A stretch of 64,000 nucleotides of DNA from an uncultured Ruminococcus sp. (GTDB lineage: Bacteria > Bacillota > Clostridia > Oscillospirales > Ruminococcaceae). The stretch spans positions 1 through 64,000 of the forward strand of contig CACZFN010000015.1 in NCBI GenBank assembly GCA_902780505.1, written 5' to 3'. Both the position numbers and the translations under genes were made by a program. Positions 25,240 to 33,099 of this stretch are shown here, piece by piece (position 1 is the stretch's first letter; the number at the start of each line of letters is the position of its first letter). The notes beneath the pieces are model-generated. The model did not search any database and was not told where the DNA came from. It was given only the letters and a program-made list of their open reading frames with translations.

Positions 25240-25369
25240 TTGACACACCAACTTCTGACAGCCGTAAATCAGCGTGTTCAAAGGAACCCCCCAGCCCCTA
25301 AGTACGGTACGTATAAAGAAGTTTTACGCCATAGTATTTCTGATGTAAGGTCAGAAGTACTATGGCGTT
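25240..25369 (+). repeat. Inverted flanking repeat, left copy
   Basis: TTGACACACCA, CTTCTGACAGC, later AAAGAAGTTTTACGCC and a strong hairpin (CGCCATAGTA...TACTATGGCG, 25328-25368). The copy at 25790-25920 has the same order in reverse orientation. Together they bracket the broken gene between them. The hairpin could also terminate upstream transcripts. Confidence 0.6.
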
Positions 25370-25373
25370 TCTA

Positions 25374-25402
25374 TTGACAGTACAGAGATGATGTGCTATA
25401 AT
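25374..25402 (+). promoter_or_regulatory. Intact promoter ahead of a broken gene
   Basis: TTGACA (25374-25379), 17-bp spacer, TATAAT (25397-25402), 37 bp before the ATG of the pseudogene. Confidence 0.7.
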
Positions 25403-25438
25403 TTTTACTGACAAAAATCGGAATTTAGGTGGCAAATA

Positions 25439-25753
25439 ATGAAGAAAAGATATTGTATAATAACCCAAACACTTCTTCTGCTGTGGTTTTTTCTTGATAT
25501 GACAGGTGTCTATTTCAGCAATTCATATCTGGTCACACGTTCATATAAAGATGACGGATTATTTTTTCTTATTTATTAAGTAGCGATGATATTATTCATC
25601 TTTAAGGAAAAAATCGGGAAATGGGCTGTTTGGGTATGGACATCATTATGGTTCGTAATTCAATTTTTATGCCACGAATGGTACACTATTTTTAGCAAAG
25701 GTGTAATGGGTTCACTTGAAGATAAGATAAAGTATTTCTCAGGTCGAGTATAA
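25439..25753 (+). pseudogene. Broken small membrane-protein gene with in-frame stop
   Basis: The ATG at 25439 starts MKKRYCIITQTLLLLWFFLD, and translation stops at TAA (25577-25579) after 46 codons. The same frame then continues, without a shift, through a second hydrophobic stretch (VWVWTSLWFVIQFLCHEWYT) to TAA at 25751. From memory, intact relatives in gut Firmicutes run on past the KYFSG region for some 40-50 more residues, so the 3' end also looks lost. Promoter and start region are intact. It was probably a small multi-pass membrane protein of unknown function, decaying after repeat insertion on both sides. A selenoprotein-like or suppressed stop is unlikely (TAA). Confidence 0.65.
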
Positions 25754-25789
25754 ATTCTGATTTAGCTTAGCAACATAAATATGCACAAT

Positions 25790-25920
25790 GCCCCTGAGTG
25801 CTTTGTAACACTCAGGGGCAAAACTTCTATATAGGTATCTGTCTTGACGAAGGGGAGGGGACTATGGCAAGCCGCTTTAATGCAGCGGCTCAGTTTGCTG
25901 TCAAAAAAGTGGTGTGTCAA
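25790..25920 (-). repeat. Inverted flanking repeat, right copy
   Basis: Reverse-oriented relative of 25240-25369. It has the hairpin GCCCCTGAGTG...CACTCAGGGGC (25790-25819), CTTCTATATA, a second hairpin GCCGCTTTAATGCAGCGGC, and TGACAG/TGTGTCAA at the outer end. The short ORF inside it looks spurious. Confidence 0.6.
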
Positions 25921-25948
25921 GTATATAACCATATTACAAAATTGATTT

Positions 25949-26155
25949 TGCAGGCACTGCACGGAAATCAATTTTTACAAAATTAATTTCCGAGAGATTA
26001 GAAATAAGAGGTTAGAAGTTAGATAATGAGTCCGCATAGCGGACGAAAGTTTTAAAAATCGTGCCGCAGGCACTCCTTGTCTAACCTCTAACCTCTCAAA
26101 AGCGCAAGCGTTCTAACCTCTGGAAATCAAAAATTGATTTCCCTGCAGGCACTGC
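25949..26155. mobile_element. MITE-like element flanked by 12-bp direct repeats
   Basis: TGCAGGCACTGC occurs at 25949-25960 and 26144-26155. Just inside are inverted GGAAATCAATTTTT (25963-25976) and its complement within the palindrome 26122-26142. The interior has inverted AGGTTAGAAGTTAG / CTAACCTCTAACCT arms around the REP-type core 26029-26075. Direct repeats outside and inverted repeats inside are what an inserted non-autonomous element leaves. No ORF. Confidence 0.5.
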
Positions 26156-26164
26156 GTAAAAATA

Positions 26165-26193
26165 TTGACAAAATCATATTAATGCTATATAAT
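26165..26193 (+). promoter_or_regulatory. Promoter of the Q/N-rich protein gene
   Basis: TTGACA (26165-26170), 17-bp spacer, TATAAT (26188-26193). Confidence 0.75.
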
Positions 26194-26224
26194 ATACACA
26201 ATGATATATAGGAGGAGTATGATC

Positions 26225-26737
26225 ATGACTATTGATTCATTAACGGGTGTGTTTTTGCTTTTTGAACTTTTAGGCATACTTGTAGGTATGTGTGTCTGGG
26301 GCTTTCTGGCAAGGTATATAGTAAAGTCCAAAGGCTACCCCGATGAACTTAACAAAGGCTTCTGGTGGGGCTTCTTTCTGGGGTGGATAGGTTTAATCGT
26401 ATGTGTCGTAAAACCGCAGTATCAGTCACAGTTTGACAGGTTCAGCCAGTTTGGCGGCTTCAATAACTTCGGCGGGTATAATCAGAACGGCTACGGCTCT
26501 CAGAATCCTTATCAGAACAATTACGGCCAGGGCTATAACGGTCAGAATATGTACGGCGGGCAGTATCAGCAGCAGTACCCTCAACAGCCGCAGCAGCCGC
26601 AGCAGCAAAGCTATACCCAGCCCGATAACTACTACACACAGCCTGCACAGCAGCAGCCCGAACAGCATTATGACAGCGGTGCTGAAATGGACGGCATAGA
26701 TACAAGCAATATCGACCTTGATGACCTGTATAAATAA
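26225..26737 (+). CDS. Membrane protein with Q/N/G/Y-rich prion-like tail
   Basis: About 170 residues. Two hydrophobic helices (VFLLFELLGILVGMCVWGFLARYIV and WWGFFLGWIGLIVCVV) are followed by ~95 residues of low complexity rich in Gln, Asn, Gly and Tyr (GGYNQNGYGSQNPYQNNYGQ, then poly-Gln/Pro), ending in an acidic patch (DTSNIDLDDLYK). The N-terminal part resembles small two-helix membrane proteins; the tail resembles phase-separating or adhesive sequences. No function can be assigned. Start: GGAGGAG (26211-26217) fits the ATG at 26225; those at 26201 and 26219 are badly spaced. Confidence 0.7.
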   Translation: MTIDSLTGVFLLFELLGILVGMCVWGFLARYIVKSKGYPDELNKGFWWGFFLGWIGLIVCVVKPQYQSQFDRFSQFGGFNNFGGYNQNGYGSQNPYQNNYGQGYNGQNMYGGQYQQQYPQQPQQPQQQSYTQPDNYYTQPAQQQPEQHYDSGAEMDGIDTSNIDLDDLYK

Positions 26738-26820
26738 AGTTTGTTTTTGGTTTTTAAATCGTTTATCGCCTGCGCCTGCGGGCGTTTTTTTTATGTAGCT
26801 TTTTTGCACAAGAAAATCAT

Positions 26821-26904
26821 TCGATATCTAACTAAAGTTTGTCGTAAATGACGTTGACGTATTCTGTAAATGCTGTTATAATTATATAGTTAGAAATCGA
26901 ACTA
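26821..26904 (+). promoter_or_regulatory. MarR-operon promoter between two operators
   Basis: TTGACG (26854-26859), 17-bp spacer, TATAAT (26877-26882). TCGATATCTAACTA (26821-26834) lies upstream and TAGTTAGAAATCGA (26887-26900), its inverted near-copy (13 of 14), downstream. The downstream site extends to a palindrome ending in AACTA at 26904. Binding of the MarR protein encoded next would cover the start of transcription: autoregulation. Confidence 0.7.
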
Positions 26905-26928
26905 TTTATCGGAAGGTGTGGTGATGAC

Positions 26929-27417
26929 ATGGAAAAAATTGTTATAGAACATGACGAGTTTATACACAAAAAGCCTGTGATGCTCGATTTTATTGCCCAC
27001 AGGCTCGATGTTTACAACAACCAGAAGTTAGCGCCATTTGGGATAACACATTCGCAGGCAAAGATACTTGTAAGGCTTGCCCACAGTAAGGACGGCAGGC
27101 TTGCACAGAGTGAACTCAAGGCTTTCGGCAGGCGGGGATCGACGATAACTTCTATACTTACAAATCTTGAAAAGGCCGGATTTATTAAGCGCACAGCAAG
27201 CAAGAGCGACGCAAGGGCGAAGTTTATCGAGATAACCGATAAGGGCAGGGAGGTCCAGCAGACGGCTTTCAAGAATATACTGGAGCTTGATATGATGATA
27301 GATTCCCTGCTGACAGATAAGGAGAGTGCAGCGCTTTCACAGCTTCTTGAAAAGATAGCAGACGGACTGAAGACAAAATGCTGTACAGACTCACAGGAAA
27401 GGAATGATAACACTTGA
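26929..27417 (+). CDS. MarR-family transcriptional regulator
   Basis: 162 residues with the winged helix-turn-helix plan: GITHSQAKILVRLAHS, LAQSELKAFGRRGSTITSILTNLEKAGFIKR, wing SKSDARAKFIEITDKG. Its likely operators flank the promoter just upstream. The ABC-exporter gene starts within its last codons, so one transcript makes repressor and pump; a drug or metabolite that releases MarR would raise export. The C-terminus has a CC pair (KCCTDS), which might sense oxidants, but that is speculative. Confidence 0.9.
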   Translation: MEKIVIEHDEFIHKKPVMLDFIAHRLDVYNNQKLAPFGITHSQAKILVRLAHSKDGRLAQSELKAFGRRGSTITSILTNLEKAGFIKRTASKSDARAKFIEITDKGREVQQTAFKNILELDMMIDSLLTDKESAALSQLLEKIADGLKTKCCTDSQERNDNT

Positions 27418-29144
27418 TAAAGAAATTTGCATCATGTGTAAAGGGGTACGGGATATATACCATACTTACACCTGTTGTTATGGTAGGTGAGGTAGGTATG
27501 GAGGTACTTATCCCCTTTATTATGGCAAAAATAGTAGATAACGGCATACGCGGCGACGGCGGGACGGCATACACGGTAAAAATGGGACTGCTTATGGTGG
27601 GCATGGCGCTCATCTCGCTGATGTTCGGCTCGCTCGGGGCATACTTCGGGGCAAAGGCGAGCATGGGGTTTGCAAAGAATCTAAGGGGCAAGCTGTTCAA
27701 CAAGGTACAGGATTTCAGCTTTAAAAACGTCGATAAATTCTCTACCGCATCACTTGTGACAAGGCTTACAACTGATGTTACTATGGTACAGAATGCATTC
27801 ATAATGCTGATAAAAATGGGGTTCAGGGCGCCTGTAATGCTCATAGGTGCGCTTATAATGGCGGTGAATGTAAAGCCTGACCTGTCCGTGGTGTTCCTTG
27901 TTTCTGTACCGATACTTGCTGTATCAATGGCGCTTATAATGACAAATGCACACCCGCGCTTCAGGCTCATGCTTGACAGGTATGATAAAATGAACAGCGA
28001 CGTTCAGGAAAACCTGATAGGCATACGCGCAGTAAAGGCTTTTGTAAGGGAGGACTATGAAAACGACAAGTTTAAAAACGGTGCAGACCTTGTAAGAAAA
28101 GCACAGGTAAGCGCTGAAAAGCTTGTTATCCTTACACAGCCTATCATGCAGATGACAATGTATGCGACTATACTTGCGGTTTTGTGGTTCGGCGGCAATA
28201 TGGTCATCGACAGTGAGATGCAGATAGGTGAGCTTTCTACCTTTATTACGTATATCAATCAGATACTCGGTTCACTTATGATGGTATCGATGATATTTAT
28301 GATACTTGTTATTTCAAGGGCATCTATCAACAGGATCTCGGAGGTGCTTGGGGAAACGCCCGATATCACCGATGATAACGCTTCAGACAGAGATGTTTAT
28401 GACGGTACTGTTGAGTTCAAAAACGTGACCTTTGGCTATAATGACACGGCTGAGGAGGCTGTGCTCAAAAACATAAACCTTAAAATAAATTCCGGCGAAA
28501 CGATAGGAATTATCGGTGCGACGGGTTCTGCCAAAACAACGCTTGTATCGCTGATACCAAGACTTTATGATGTAACACAGGGCAGTGTGCTCGTAGGCGG
28601 AACGAATGTAAAGGATTATAGGCTTGAAAAGCTGAGAAGTGCGGTATCTGTTGTTTTGCAGAAGAATGTGCTTTTCTCGGGAACGATAAAAGAGAACCTT
28701 CGCTGGGGGGATCCCGATGCAACAGACGAGCAGATAGTGGCGGCTTGCAAAGCGGCGTGCGCTGACGGGTTTATAAACGACTTCCCCGACGGGTATGAAA
28801 CAGACCTCGGGCAGGGCGGCGTAAATGTTTCGGGCGGACAGAAGCAAAGGCTTTGTATAGCAAGGGCACTGCTTAAAAAGCCTAAGATAATAATCCTTGA
28901 TGACTCGACAAGTGCGGTAGATACTGCAACAGATGCGAGCATAAGAAAGGCGTTCCGCGAAAACCTTGCAGATACGACTACTATCATTATCGCACAGAGG
29001 ATATCCTCTGTAAAAGATGCAGACAGGATAATAGTTTTAGAGGACGGCAGGATAGACGGCATTGGCACGCACGAGGAATTACTTGAAAACAATGCTATAT
29101 ACAGGGAAGTATACGATTCTCAGCAGAAGGGAGATGAAGACTGA
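27414..29144 (+). CDS. ABC exporter half-transporter (degenerate-site subunit)
   Basis: 576 residues: a six-helix type IV exporter domain (1-310), then an ATPase domain. Walker A reads GATGSAKTT, with Ala before the Lys; signature VSGGQKQR is canonical; Walker B ends ILDDSTSAVD, with Asp in place of catalytic Glu. That is the degenerate-site half of heterodimeric multidrug exporters (BmrC/BmrD, TM287/288 type). TTG start inside the end of marR (4-bp overlap), with AAAGGA upstream. It pairs with the next gene. Confidence 0.9.
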   Translation: MIKKFASCVKGYGIYTILTPVVMVGEVGMEVLIPFIMAKIVDNGIRGDGGTAYTVKMGLLMVGMALISLMFGSLGAYFGAKASMGFAKNLRGKLFNKVQDFSFKNVDKFSTASLVTRLTTDVTMVQNAFIMLIKMGFRAPVMLIGALIMAVNVKPDLSVVFLVSVPILAVSMALIMTNAHPRFRLMLDRYDKMNSDVQENLIGIRAVKAFVREDYENDKFKNGADLVRKAQVSAEKLVILTQPIMQMTMYATILAVLWFGGNMVIDSEMQIGELSTFITYINQILGSLMMVSMIFMILVISRASINRISEVLGETPDITDDNASDRDVYDGTVEFKNVTFGYNDTAEEAVLKNINLKINSGETIGIIGATGSAKTTLVSLIPRLYDVTQGSVLVGGTNVKDYRLEKLRSAVSVVLQKNVLFSGTIKENLRWGDPDATDEQIVAACKAACADGFINDFPDGYETDLGQGGVNVSGGQKQRLCIARALLKKPKIIILDDSTSAVDTATDASIRKAFRENLADTTTIIIAQRISSVKDADRIIVLEDGRIDGIGTHEELLENNAIYREVYDSQQKGDED

Positions 29145-31060
29145 TGGCAGGACCGGGAGGAAGAAACCAGAAAGCGCTTGAAAAACCCAAGAACGTCGGT
29201 GTTACCATAAAGCGCATATTCAGCTATATGAAAGAGTATAAGCCGTTTATCGGGCTTGTTGTGGTCTTTATCGTTATATCGGCGCTGGCACAGGTAATAG
29301 GAACATCTTTTCTGCAAAGGATAATCGATGACTGCGTCACCCCTATGATAAGCAACAGAACAGACGGGAACATGAACAAGTTCATCCGCACACTTGTAAT
29401 AATGGGCATTGTGTATGTGATCGGTGCTGTATCCACCTTCTGTTATGCAAGGATAATGCTTGGTATCTCAACAAAGACACTTTACAAGATAAGGGTAGAG
29501 CTTTTTACAAAAATGGAAGCGCTGCCGATAAAGTTCTTTGACACCCACACACACGGCGAGGTTATGAGCCGCTTCACAAACGACGTTGATACTTTAAGGG
29601 AAATGCTTTCAAACTCGCTTGCAAGCTTTATTTCAGCGGGCATAACTGTAATAGGCGTTTTTGTGATGATGGTCTATTACAGCTGGCAGCTTACACTTAT
29701 AGTTATAGCACTGTTCTTTGTTATAGTAAAGGTGACTGCCTTTATCGGTTCACGCTCTGGGGCATACTTCAAGGCACAGCAGAAAGCGCTCGGCAGGGCA
29801 AACGGCTACATTGAGGAAATGATAGAGGGCGTAAAGGTAGTAAAGGTATTCTGCCACGAGAAAAGGGCAAAGAACGAATTTGAAGGCATAAATGATGACC
29901 TTTGCACTGCAGCTACAAGGGCAAACACCTTTGCAAGCATAATGGGACCTGTGATGAACAACCTTTCATACATTCACTATGCCGTTACTGCTATTCTCGG
30001 CGGTATCATGGCGATAAAGGGCGTACACACATTCAGCGGCGTATTCACAGTCGGTGCGGCTATCGCTTTCCTACAGTACACAAGGAACTTTGCTATGCCT
30101 ATACAGCAGATATCGCAGCAGTTCAATTCTGTACTTTCTGCACTTGCGGGTGCGGAAAGGGTGCTTTCGATAATCGACGAAACACCTGAAGCAGACGACG
30201 GCTATGTAACACTTGTAAATGCTAAGGAAAACGAAGACGGAAGCATCACAGAAACTACAGAAAGAACAGGTGTCTGGGCGTGGAAGCATCCGCATCAGGC
30301 AACAGGGGAGATCACCTATACAAGACTTGAAGGCAAGGTGGAATTTGATGATGTTTACTTTGGCTACGAGCCAAACAAGACTGTTTTAAACGGCATAACG
30401 CTTTACGCCAAGGCAGGGCAGAAGATAGCGTTTGTAGGCTCAACAGGTGCAGGCAAGACGACGATAACGAACCTTATAAACCGTTTCTATGATGTTCCTG
30501 ACGGCAAGATAAGATACGACGGCATAAACATCAACAAGATAAGGAAATCAGACCTGAGAAGATCGCTTTCAATGGTGCTTCAGGATACCCACCTTTTTAC
30601 GGGGACTGTTATGGATAACATACGCTTCGGGCGGCTTGATGCAACTGATGAAGAAGTAATAAAGGCATCAAAGCTTGCAAATGCACACACCTTTGTAAAG
30701 CACCTGCCCGAGGGCTACAACACCATGATAACAGGTGACGGTGCCAACCTTTCACAAGGGCAGAGGCAGCTTCTTGCGATCGCAAGGGCGGCAGTTGCAG
30801 ATCCGCCTGTGCTTATTCTTGACGAGGCGACTTCATCTATCGACACAAGGACAGAAGCGCTTATCGAAAAGGGCATGGATTCACTTATGGCAGGCAGGAC
30901 GGTTTTTGTGATTGCACACAGGCTTTCGACTGTAAGGAATTCCAATGCTATCATGGTACTTGAACACGGCAAAATAATCGAACGCGGTGACCACGATTCG
31001 CTTATTGAGCAAAAGGGCAAGTATTATCAGCTTTATACCGGAATGTTTGAGCTTAGCTGA
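29144..31060 (+). CDS. ABC exporter half-transporter (catalytic-site subunit)
   Basis: 638 residues: six-helix transmembrane domain, a ~60-residue insert before the ATPase domain (around 345-400), then Walker A GSTGAGKTT, Walker B VLILDEATSSID with the catalytic Glu, and a non-canonical signature LSQGQRQ. Together with its partner this gives one working and one degenerate ATP site, the hallmark of heterodimeric exporters. The start codon shares one base with the previous stop. Substrate unknown; MarR control suggests xenobiotics or bile-type compounds. Confidence 0.92.
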   Translation: MAGPGGRNQKALEKPKNVGVTIKRIFSYMKEYKPFIGLVVVFIVISALAQVIGTSFLQRIIDDCVTPMISNRTDGNMNKFIRTLVIMGIVYVIGAVSTFCYARIMLGISTKTLYKIRVELFTKMEALPIKFFDTHTHGEVMSRFTNDVDTLREMLSNSLASFISAGITVIGVFVMMVYYSWQLTLIVIALFFVIVKVTAFIGSRSGAYFKAQQKALGRANGYIEEMIEGVKVVKVFCHEKRAKNEFEGINDDLCTAATRANTFASIMGPVMNNLSYIHYAVTAILGGIMAIKGVHTFSGVFTVGAAIAFLQYTRNFAMPIQQISQQFNSVLSALAGAERVLSIIDETPEADDGYVTLVNAKENEDGSITETTERTGVWAWKHPHQATGEITYTRLEGKVEFDDVYFGYEPNKTVLNGITLYAKAGQKIAFVGSTGAGKTTITNLINRFYDVPDGKIRYDGININKIRKSDLRRSLSMVLQDTHLFTGTVMDNIRFGRLDATDEEVIKASKLANAHTFVKHLPEGYNTMITGDGANLSQGQRQLLAIARAAVADPPVLILDEATSSIDTRTEALIEKGMDSLMAGRTVFVIAHRLSTVRNSNAIMVLEHGKIIERGDHDSLIEQKGKYYQLYTGMFELS

Positions 31061-31078
31061 CAGAAAACCGATAACACT

Positions 31079-31309
31079 AAAGGAGGGGTATAGATAGACC
31101 TGCGTGGTCTACTGGGGGAAACCCTTTTGAAAAAGGGTTCTCCCCCAGGCCCCCTTCCTAAAACTTTTGACCTATTATCCCCTAAAGGGCATTTGCCCTT
31201 TAGGGGATAATAAATTAGAAGTCTTTGGAAAGGGGTTCGGGGGAGAACCTTTCTTCAGAAAGGTTTCCCCCGATAAAACACGCAGGCTTATTTATAACCC
31301 CCCCTTTAA
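31079..31309. mobile_element. 230-bp near-perfect palindromic MITE-like element
   Basis: The left end AAAGGAGGGGTATAGATAGA and right end TTTATAACCCCCCCTTT are inverted relatives. Inside, CCTGCGTG (31099-31106) pairs with CACGCAGG (31279-31286), GGGGGAAACCCTTTT with its mirror at the right, and the centre (near 31172-31210) is TTATCCCCTAAAGGGCA and its complement. The whole sequence can fold into one long hairpin. No ORF. It lies right after the exporter gene and could also act as its terminator. Confidence 0.65.
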
Positions 31310-31327
31310 ATGATACCGGGTTTTTTA

Positions 31328-31380
31328 TTGACAAAACAAAGGAAGTGTGTTATAATATAGTTAGTCAAGACTAACTATAT
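31328..31380 (+). promoter_or_regulatory. Orphan promoter with perfect palindromic operator
   Basis: TTGACA (31328-31333), 17-bp spacer, TATAAT (31351-31356), overlapped by a perfect inverted repeat with 12-bp arms (ATATAGTTAGTC, 2-bp centre AA, 31355-31380). The arms share TAGTTAG with the MarR operators at 26.8 kb. On this strand there is no gene downstream; it reads antisense into the pyridoxamine-oxidase gene, whose stop codon is 11 bp away. Confidence 0.65.
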
Positions 31381-31390
31381 TGATCCAGCG

Positions 31391-31867
31391 TTATTTTTCG
31401 TTTACGAGCTTGCCTGTCATATGTTCTATTTCAAGCTCAAGGCACTGAACGCGGGAAAAGTCACGCTCGATCTCTGTTTCAACGCTTTCGGGGGTAGGGT
31501 AGAACTTATTGCCGAGCAGTCTGCATATTTCAAGGGCGCGGTCTTTATCCTCGACAAGCTTCATGCGGCCGAAGACAATAACGCTTTTGATGTTAAGCGC
31601 CCAGTCACCCTCTTTAACAAAGCCTTTATCATACACGCAGAACGACACCTTGTCATTGCGCTTTATTGAATCGGCTTTATGACCGGCTTTAGCGCCGTGG
31701 AATACGATACTGTGGTTTTTGCGGTCATAACAATGTGTTATCGGCAAAGCATAGGGGTAGCCGTCATCACCCGAAACGGCAAGCACGCCGCGGGGTTCTT
31801 CGGTCAGTATCCTGATACATTCTTCTTCTGTGAGCTGTTGTTTGAATCTTCGCATTTTTCTGAACAT
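31391..31867 (-). CDS. Pyridoxamine 5'-phosphate oxidase-fold flavoprotein
   Basis: 158 residues of the split-barrel FMN-binding fold (5-nitroimidazole-resistance / NimA-like type): CIRILTEEPRGVLAVSGDDGYPYALPI, HSIVFHGAKAGHKADSIKRNDKVSFCVYD, and WALNIKSVIVFGRMKLVED. These are FMN-dependent reductases or heme/flavin binders, not necessarily vitamin B6 enzymes. Start: GGAGG fits the ATG at 31867; the longer open frame upstream runs into the next gene's coding strand and is not real. A promoter lies just upstream. Confidence 0.85.
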   Translation of the reverse strand: MFRKMRRFKQQLTEEECIRILTEEPRGVLAVSGDDGYPYALPITHCYDRKNHSIVFHGAKAGHKADSIKRNDKVSFCVYDKGFVKEGDWALNIKSVIVFGRMKLVEDKDRALEICRLLGNKFYPTPESVETEIERDFSRVQCLELEIEHMTGKLVNEK

Positions 31868-31913
31868 AAGTACCTCCTGCTGCAAATACAAATTTTGACT
31901 TTTTTCGTTTATA

Positions 31914-31942
31914 ATTATAACACACGGCACTGATTTTTGCAA
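31914..31942 (-). promoter_or_regulatory. Promoter of the pyridoxamine-oxidase-fold gene
   Basis: Minus-strand TTGCAA (31937-31942), 17-bp spacer, TATAAT (31914-31919). Confidence 0.65.
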
Positions 31943-32006
31943 GTGTAACGGTGCACAGTGCCCATGCATAGAATAACAGAGATAAATAAGACAAAGGAGA
32001 AAAACA

Positions 32007-32789
32007 ATGAATGAGATCTTAAAAGGACTAAGCATACCTTTTTTAGGAACGTCACTTGGTGCAGCGTGTGTGTTCCTTATGAAAAAGGAACTGAATATGA
32101 CAATGCAGCGTGTGCTTACCGGATTTGCAGCGGGGGTGATGACTGCGGCAAGTGTCTGGAGCCTGCTTATACCCGCCATTGAACAAAGTGGGGAGTCACT
32201 TGGAAAGCTTGCATTTATTCCTGCGGCAGTGGGTTTTTTAGTGGGGATATTCTTTCTGCTGTTACTTGACAGGCTTATACCGCACCTGCATTTCAATTCC
32301 GACAAGGCGGAGGGTTTAAAGGCAAGGCTTTCCAAAAACACAATGCTTATGCTTGCGGTGACTATCCACAACATTCCGGAGGGGATGGCGGTAGGTGTCG
32401 TTTATGCGGGGCTTATCTACGGCGGAAGTGACATAACCTCTGCTGCGGCGCTGGCGCTTGCACTTGGCATAGCTATACAGAACTTCCCCGAGGGGGCTAT
32501 AATATCAATGCCGCTTAAAGCTGACGGAATGGGCAAAGGCAAGGCGTTTGCGCTGGGTGTACTTTCGGGCGCTGCCGAGCCTGTCGGTGCTGTACTGACG
32601 ATACTTGCAGCCTCGCTTATCGTACCGCTTATGCCGTATCTTCTGAGCTTTGCTGCGGGGGCTATGATATATGTCGTAGTGGAAGAACTTATCCCCGAGA
32701 TGTCATCAGGCGAACATTCAAACATTGGCACTATATCATTTGCGTTTGGGTTTGCTGCCATGATGATACTTGATGTAACACTTGGATAA
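32007..32789 (+). CDS. ZIP-family divalent metal transporter
   Basis: 260 residues, eight predicted membrane helices. Metal-binding helices IV and V carry the family motifs HNIPEGMAVGV and QNFPEGAIISMPL. The cytosolic loop between helices III and IV has HLHFN. ZIP proteins move zinc, iron or similar ions into the cytoplasm. AAGGAG lies before the ATG. Monocistronic as far as can be seen. Confidence 0.9.
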   Translation: MNEILKGLSIPFLGTSLGAACVFLMKKELNMTMQRVLTGFAAGVMTAASVWSLLIPAIEQSGESLGKLAFIPAAVGFLVGIFFLLLLDRLIPHLHFNSDKAEGLKARLSKNTMLMLAVTIHNIPEGMAVGVVYAGLIYGGSDITSAAALALALGIAIQNFPEGAIISMPLKADGMGKGKAFALGVLSGAAEPVGAVLTILAASLIVPLMPYLLSFAAGAMIYVVVEELIPEMSSGEHSNIGTISFAFGFAAMMILDVTLG

Positions 32790-32804
32790 ACTGCAAAACC
32801 TTGT

Positions 32805-32940
32805 TTTATTTATACGCATAAGAAGATGTGCGGATCCATAGGTGTTCTTTGGGGCTTTCCCTGCTCACGAAGTAAGCAAGTGCCCCCAAACCCCTTCGGA
32901 AATATATTTCCAGACAGTCCATGCTTTATAAACAGACTAA
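32805..32940 (+). repeat. Intergenic repeat family, copy D
   Basis: TTTATTTATACGCATA, GAAGATGTGCGGATCCATAG (shared with copy A), GGGGCTTTCC, an imperfect central palindrome, CAAACCCCTTCGGA and CTTTATAAACAGACT. Confidence 0.7.
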
Positions 32941-32971
32941 AGCCATACATCCTTTTACGGTGTATGGCTTA

Positions 32972-33083
32972 GCTTGTCACAAAACCTTATTTTAGTGATA
33001 CGTGCGAAATGTAGTGAAAACTCAAAGGCTGTCCACGCCCTGCTTTTGGGGGCTTTCCGGTCGCCCCCAAACCCCTTCGGATA
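32972..33083 (+). repeat. Intergenic repeat family, copy E
   Basis: Shares GTCACAAAACCTTATTTTAG-type start, AGTGAAAACTC, GCTGTCCACGCC, GGGGGCTTTCC and AAACCCCTTCGGATAT with copy C, but lacks the central GTCTGC palindrome and the right end. In tandem with copy D between the ZIP gene and dnaJ. Confidence 0.7.
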
Positions 33084-33099
33084 TATATGGCTTATGTTT

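Noticed and set aside
25577..25579. Programmed read-through of the internal TAA
   Set aside because: TAA is not a selenocysteine codon, and the 3' end also looks truncated, so decay is simpler.
25861..25986. Short frames inside the inverted repeat right copy
   Set aside because: Composed of repeat hairpins; no match between the two repeat copies at protein level.
31868..32374. Long N-terminal extension of the pyridoxamine-oxidase-fold gene
   Set aside because: It runs antisense through the ZIP transporter gene, and a good ribosome-binding site precedes the ATG at 31867.
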